Source of the DNA: Candidatus Gastranaerophilales bacterium
GTDB lineage: Bacteria > Cyanobacteriota > Vampirovibrionia > Gastranaerophilales > Gastranaerophilaceae
Direction: 5' to 3'
NCBI GenBank assembly: GCA_910587245.1
Contig: CAJULX010000002.1
Location: forward strand, 38,617-102,616
DNA: 64,000 bases
In this document: positions 62,431 to 64,000 of the stretch, in pieces
How positions within the stretch are numbered: the first letter of the stretch is position 1
How the letters are laid out: each line of letters opens with the position of its first letter
Notes under the pieces: model-generated
Databases searched by the model: none
What the model was told of the DNA's origin: nothing
What the model saw: only the letters and a program-made list of their open reading frames with translations
Translations under genes and position numbers: made by a program

Positions 62431-64000
62431 ATGAATAAAATCATGCGGAAAATAACATTTAAACCCGCCTTTTCTTTAATAGAAATGCTTATGGCGCTTC
62501 TTGTAGCATCATTGTTAATGGCAGCATTAGCTCCCGTTATGACAAGAAGAATGGCAGATCATGAATTAAAGGTAATGAGTGAAGCAAGTAATTATGATAA
62601 GGATAGTATCATTACAATATTTACGGATTCAACAGAACAGCAGGAATTTAATATTCCAAATGATACCAATAGAATAACCGTTACCATGATGGGCGGAGGA
62701 GGAGCAGGAGGAGATGCATTATATGAAAACAGAGAAATAACATCATCTCAAGAATTTATAGTTCCTGATAATGTTACTAAGTTAAGAGTATTTATGATAG
62801 GTGCAGGAGGGGGAGGAGCAAGCGGGGGCCGAGAAATTGATTGGCAATATGGCGATATTCCAACAACAGCTGAAACATACGATGACTATACAACCGCTGG
62901 TGAAACAGAAATTACAAAATTTAAAAAAGCGGGCTATGGTGCTCCAGAGTTAGATTCTAAATGCAAAATATCAGGCACTGAAAAATGGACGCTTGTATCT
63001 GATGAAACAGTTAAAGTTCCTGTTGATGGCATAACAGCTTCTGATATTAAAGTTACTGCTTGCGGTGCGGGCGGAGGCGGCGGAAATGGTCATGGATTTG
63101 GTGGTTCCGGTGGTGGTTCCGGTGGATATTTAGTTGACCAACCTTTAAATATTAGCAGTGCTTCGTTGAAAATCAGAATTGGATCCGCTGGAATGGGGGG
63201 CGCATGTGTAAACTCGTGGACTAACGGTAGTTATACATATACTGGTGGAGCCGGAGGAAGCGGATACGGATTACAGAATGCAGGAAACGGTTCAACTAAT
63301 AATAGCGGTTATGGCGGAAGTGGCGGAAGTGGTGTTGAACTAAGTTATAATGGCGGAGCAGGAGGTGGCGGAAACGGATCAGGAAGCCATGTTGGCTGTC
63401 CTACAGGTGGCGGTGGTGGCGGTGCAACATCTGTACTTAGCGGGGAAAAATTGATATTCCAAATCGGAGGGGGTGGTGGCGGTGCTGGAAGCACATATAT
63501 ATCTTCGGGTAGTTCTTACGCTGGTGGAGGTGGCGCAGGCGGCGGAAAGGGTGCTGGATGTGGAGGTGGAGGCGTATCTACTAATACTTCTCAAATTACC
63601 CAGGGTGGTGGTGGAGGCGGCGGAGGAATGTCGGATAGAAATTGTATAGGTGGAAGTGCGGCAGAATGGGGAAAAACCGGATTAGCAGGAAATACTGGTA
63701 CAAGTACAAATAAAGGGAAAAATGGGGGTACAAATAGTGGCAATGCTGGAGCTTGGGGCGGAGCAGGAGGCGGAGGTTTAGGAGGTGCAGGGGGAATAGC
63801 TGGCACTTACAATTCACCAGGCAGTGGGGGTACGATAAATAGTTTATTTGGAAATTCTAATTGCAATGGCGGCAATACTGGTGCAAGCGGAAAACCGGGT
63901 GCACTCCGCATGTATTATGGCGGAGCAGGTAAAAAGAGTGTGTTCAAGTGCCAATACTACACCAAATCAAACTCCGGTGCAGGCGGAGGCTCAGGACAGA
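62431..64000 (+). CDS. Giant glycine-rich prepilin-like protein (type A, copy 2), runs off the window
   Basis: The frame opens with an ATG after GAGG at 62431 and stays open to the window end, giving 523 visible residues. The leader ends FKPA, followed by FSLIEMLMALLVASLLMAALAPVMTRRM and MADHELKVMSEASNYDKDSIITIFTD, nearly as in A1. A glycine-rich domain starts at FIVPDNVTKLRVFMIGAGGGG. The middle part (about 63080-63850) uses GGT and GCT codons more than the start, as does the matching part of A1. The last visible segment corresponds to the GAIHLWYSAAK region of A1, so about 350 residues are probably missing. Confidence 0.88.
   Translation, partial: MNKIMRKITFKPAFSLIEMLMALLVASLLMAALAPVMTRRMADHELKVMSEASNYDKDSIITIFTDSTEQQEFNIPNDTNRITVTMMGGGGAGGDALYENREITSSQEFIVPDNVTKLRVFMIGAGGGGASGGREIDWQYGDIPTTAETYDDYTTAGETEITKFKKAGYGAPELDSKCKISGTEKWTLVSDETVKVPVDGITASDIKVTACGAGGGGGNGHGFGGSGGGSGGYLVDQPLNISSASLKIRIGSAGMGGACVNSWTNGSYTYTGGAGGSGYGLQNAGNGSTNNSGYGGSGGSGVELSYNGGAGGGGNGSGSHVGCPTGGGGGGATSVLSGEKLIFQIGGGGGGAGSTYISSGSSYAGGGGAGGGKGAGCGGGGVSTNTSQITQGGGGGGGGMSDRNCIGGSAAEWGKTGLAGNTGTSTNKGKNGGTNSGNAGAWGGAGGGGLGGAGGIAGTYNSPGSGGTINSLFGNSNCNGGNTGASGKPGALRMYYGGAGKKSVFKCQYYTKSNSGAGGGSGQ

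Noticed and set aside
1..64000. tRNA, rRNA, CRISPR arrays and insertion sequences
   Set aside because: None was found by reading for tRNA T-loop motifs, spaced direct repeats or transposase motifs; short or divergent RNA genes could be missed by eye.

Overview
The window looks like part of the chromosome of a low-GC, Gram-negative-type bacterium. It has dense operons with short gaps, AGGA/GAGG ribosome sites and intrinsic terminators. An LL-diaminopimelate-type aminotransferase, a SigF/SigB-like sigma factor next to a prepilin peptidase, XRE mini-regulators and small unknown proteins with FKG or SFG motifs near their N-termini would fit the gut Melainabacteria (Vampirovibrionia, Gastranaerophilales), a sister lineage of Cyanobacteria. 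This placement is an inference from gene content; no rRNA or tRNA gene was seen. Layout: 0-4 kb holds a radical SAM/beta-helix fusion and a hisH-aminotransferase pair. 4-6 kb holds a PIF1-like helicase. 6-11.4 kb (minus strand) is an operon pyrF-ald-proB-proA-nadA. 12.4-21.7 kb (plus strand) is a complete UMP operon, pyrK-pyrD-pyrE-pyrB-pyrC-pyrF-carA-carB, preceded by a short leader with a strong terminator. The window therefore encodes two PyrF enzymes. 22-28.6 kb holds an XRE regulator, a glyA-wecA-like pair, typA-rimM-trmD and unknown proteins. 29.9-36 kb is the first locus of giant glycine-rich prepilin-like proteins. 36-38 kb is fusA. 38-42 kb (minus) is a sigma factor-prepilin peptidase-membrane protein operon. 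43-50 kb holds metG, an MFS/spermidine synthase fusion, a thymidine phosphorylase, rlmH and a dicarboxylate symporter. 50-54.4 kb is a TPR-TPR-GGDEF operon. 54-59 kb holds a tandem CheR-like protein, cysK and a glucan phosphorylase-like gene lacking its PLP lysine. 59-64 kb is the second glycine-rich prepilin locus, whose last gene runs off the window. The most unusual content is the two prepilin loci. Each has a type-B gene (pilin helix, cysteine-rich lectin-like module, polyglycine domain) followed in the same orientation by a type-A gene (pilin helix, polyglycine domain). Each of the four genes has its own small, divergently transcribed DNA-binding protein (AbrB-like, XRE, and two ribbon-helix-helix), and candidate operators overlap or sit beside each promoter. 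The three 3' ends inside the window share a conserved 20-base box followed by a terminator hairpin whose stem covaries while its loop TGTAACCT stays constant. All four prepilin sites have Ala rather than Gly at -1. A prepilin peptidase that could process them lies in the same window, co-transcribed with a sigma factor. Together this suggests a family of individually switched, mosaic surface or pseudopilus-displayed adhesins.
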